Positions 26,520 to 27,511 of a stretch of DNA of 27,511 nt are shown in pieces (positions within the stretch are counted from its first letter, which is position 1; each line of letters opens with the position of its first letter). This DNA comes from Shimia sp041624275. GTDB taxonomy: Bacteria > Pseudomonadota > Alphaproteobacteria > Rhodobacterales > Rhodobacteraceae. Under the pieces are notes generated by a model. It worked only from the letters and a program-made list of their open reading frames with translations. It searched no databases and was not told where the DNA came from. The stretch is taken from the NCBI RefSeq assembly GCF_041624275.1, contig NZ_JBFJVE010000013.1:1-27511 (forward strand), in the 5' to 3' direction. Made by a program: the position numbers and the translations under genes.

Positions 26520-27511
26520 ATGAACCAGGAAATCACAAACAACCCGTTCAACCCGGTCGCGCCGATCAAGACCTTTGATGAAATCAAAGTGTCGCTGGCG
26601 TCGCCCGAAAGGATCCTGTCGTGGTCCTTCGGTGAGATCAAGAAGCCGGAAACCATCAACTACCGCACCTTCAAGCCCGAGCGCGACGGCCTGTTCTGCG
26701 CCCGTATCTTCGGGCCGATCAAGGATTACGAATGCCTCTGCGGCAAATACAAGCGCATGAAGTATCGCGGCGTCGTCTGCGAGAAATGCGGTGTTGAAGT
26801 CACCCTGCAAAAAGTGCGCCGCGAGCGTATGGGCCATATCGAACTGGCCGCGCCTGTCGCGCATATCTGGTTCCTGAAATCGCTGCCCAGCCGCATCGGC
26901 CTGATGCTGGACATGACTCTGCGCGATCTGGAACGCGTGCTCTACTTTGAAAACTACGTCGTCATCGAGCCCGGTCTCACCGACCTGCAATACGGCCAGA
27001 TGCTGACCGAAGAAGAGTTCATGGACGCCCAGGACGCCTATGGCATGGACGCGTTCACCGCCAATATCGGCGCCGAGGCGATCCGCGAAATGCTGGCGGC
27101 GATTGACCTTGAAAGCGAAGCCGAGCAGCTGCGCGCCGATCTGGCCGAAGCCACCGGCGAGCTGAAGCCCAAGAAGATCATCAAGCGTCTGAAAGTGGTC
27201 GAAAGCTTCATCGAGTCGGGCAACCGGCCAGAGTGGATGGTGCTGACCGTGATCCCTGTGATCCCGCCGGAACTGCGCCCGCTGGTGCCGCTGGATGGTG
27301 GCCGTTTTGCGACCTCTGACCTCAACGACCTGTACCGCCGCGTGATCAACCGGAACAACCGTTTGAAGCGTCTCATTGAGCTGCGCGCGCCTGACATCAT
27401 CGTTCGTAACGAAAAGCGGATGCTGCAGGAATCCGTCGACGCTCTGTTCGACAACGGCCGTCGTGGCCGCGTCATCACCGGTGCCAACAAGCGCCCGCTG
27501 AAGTCGCTGTC
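26520..27511 (+). CDS. rpoC: DNA-directed RNA polymerase subunit beta' (5' part)
   Basis: The first 330 residues of the beta' subunit (about 1400 aa in this group); the rest lies beyond the window. It begins MNQEITNNPFNPVAPIKTFD. The N-terminal zinc site has Cys72, Cys74, Cys87 and Cys90 (CLCGKYKRMKYRGVVCEKCG), followed by HIELAAPVAHIWFLKSLPSR. The region LIELRAPDIIVRNEKRMLQE and the lid/rudder entrance GRRGRVITGANKRPLKSL end the visible part. The catalytic NADFDGD lies downstream and is not seen. The ATG at 26520 has AAGGA at 26508-26512. Confidence 0.99.
   Translation, partial: MNQEITNNPFNPVAPIKTFDEIKVSLASPERILSWSFGEIKKPETINYRTFKPERDGLFCARIFGPIKDYECLCGKYKRMKYRGVVCEKCGVEVTLQKVRRERMGHIELAAPVAHIWFLKSLPSRIGLMLDMTLRDLERVLYFENYVVIEPGLTDLQYGQMLTEEEFMDAQDAYGMDAFTANIGAEAIREMLAAIDLESEAEQLRADLAEATGELKPKKIIKRLKVVESFIESGNRPEWMVLTVIPVIPPELRPLVPLDGGRFATSDLNDLYRRVINRNNRLKRLIELRAPDIIVRNEKRMLQESVDALFDNGRRGRVITGANKRPLKSL

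Overview
The window is a GC-rich chromosomal segment from an alphaproteobacterium, most probably Rhodobacterales (Rhodobacter/Paracoccus/roseobacter type). The evidence is the protein sequences: 391-aa EF-Tu, 1378-aa RpoB, L10 and L7/L12, a HIG1-domain small protein beside a PduO-type cobalamin adenosyltransferase, a DUF6473-like protein and a DUF898-M48 gene pair. The gene order tRNA-Trp, small membrane protein, secE, nusG, rplKA, rplJL, rpoBC agrees. No phage, insertion sequence, CRISPR array or plasmid function was seen.

Left part (1-7045) holds acyl-CoA and cofactor metabolism. On the minus strand lies 3-hydroxybutyryl-CoA dehydrogenase, cut by the window edge. A divergent DUF6473-like gene follows, then etfB-etfA (minus, one-base overlap, closed by a terminator). 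A crotonase-family gene runs on the plus strand. A probable minus-strand unit then comprises an SH3 protein, an SDR oxidoreductase, the HIG1 protein and the cobalamin adenosyltransferase. The etfB/crotonase divergent region carries a palindrome and a long stem-loop.

Middle part (7200-14148) carries parC with its own terminator, a DUF898 multi-pass membrane protein overlapping an M48 membrane metallopeptidase, a convergent cytochrome P450, and an uncharacterised lipoprotein.

Right part (14290-27511) is the translation and transcription core: tuf, a DUF374 lysophospholipid acyltransferase (minus, TTG start), tRNA-Trp, a two-helix membrane protein, secE, nusG, an inserted GFA-family gene (minus), rplK-rplA, rplJ-rplL, rpoB and the 5' part of rpoC. 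Terminators after tuf, nusG and rplA, and candidate promoters before tuf, tRNA-Trp, secE, nusG, rplK and rplJ, suggest several transcription units instead of one long operon. A structured leader precedes rplJ, stem-loops separate rplL from rpoB, and an inverted pair of REP-like palindromes sits between rpoB and rpoC.

Most of the window is conserved housekeeping DNA, and I do not see a clear new multi-gene system. The observations most worth checking are the REP-like doublet between rpoB and rpoC, the rplJ leader, the foreign-looking GFA gene in the ribosomal cluster, the DUF898-M48 pair, and the crotonase that lacks both hydratase glutamates.
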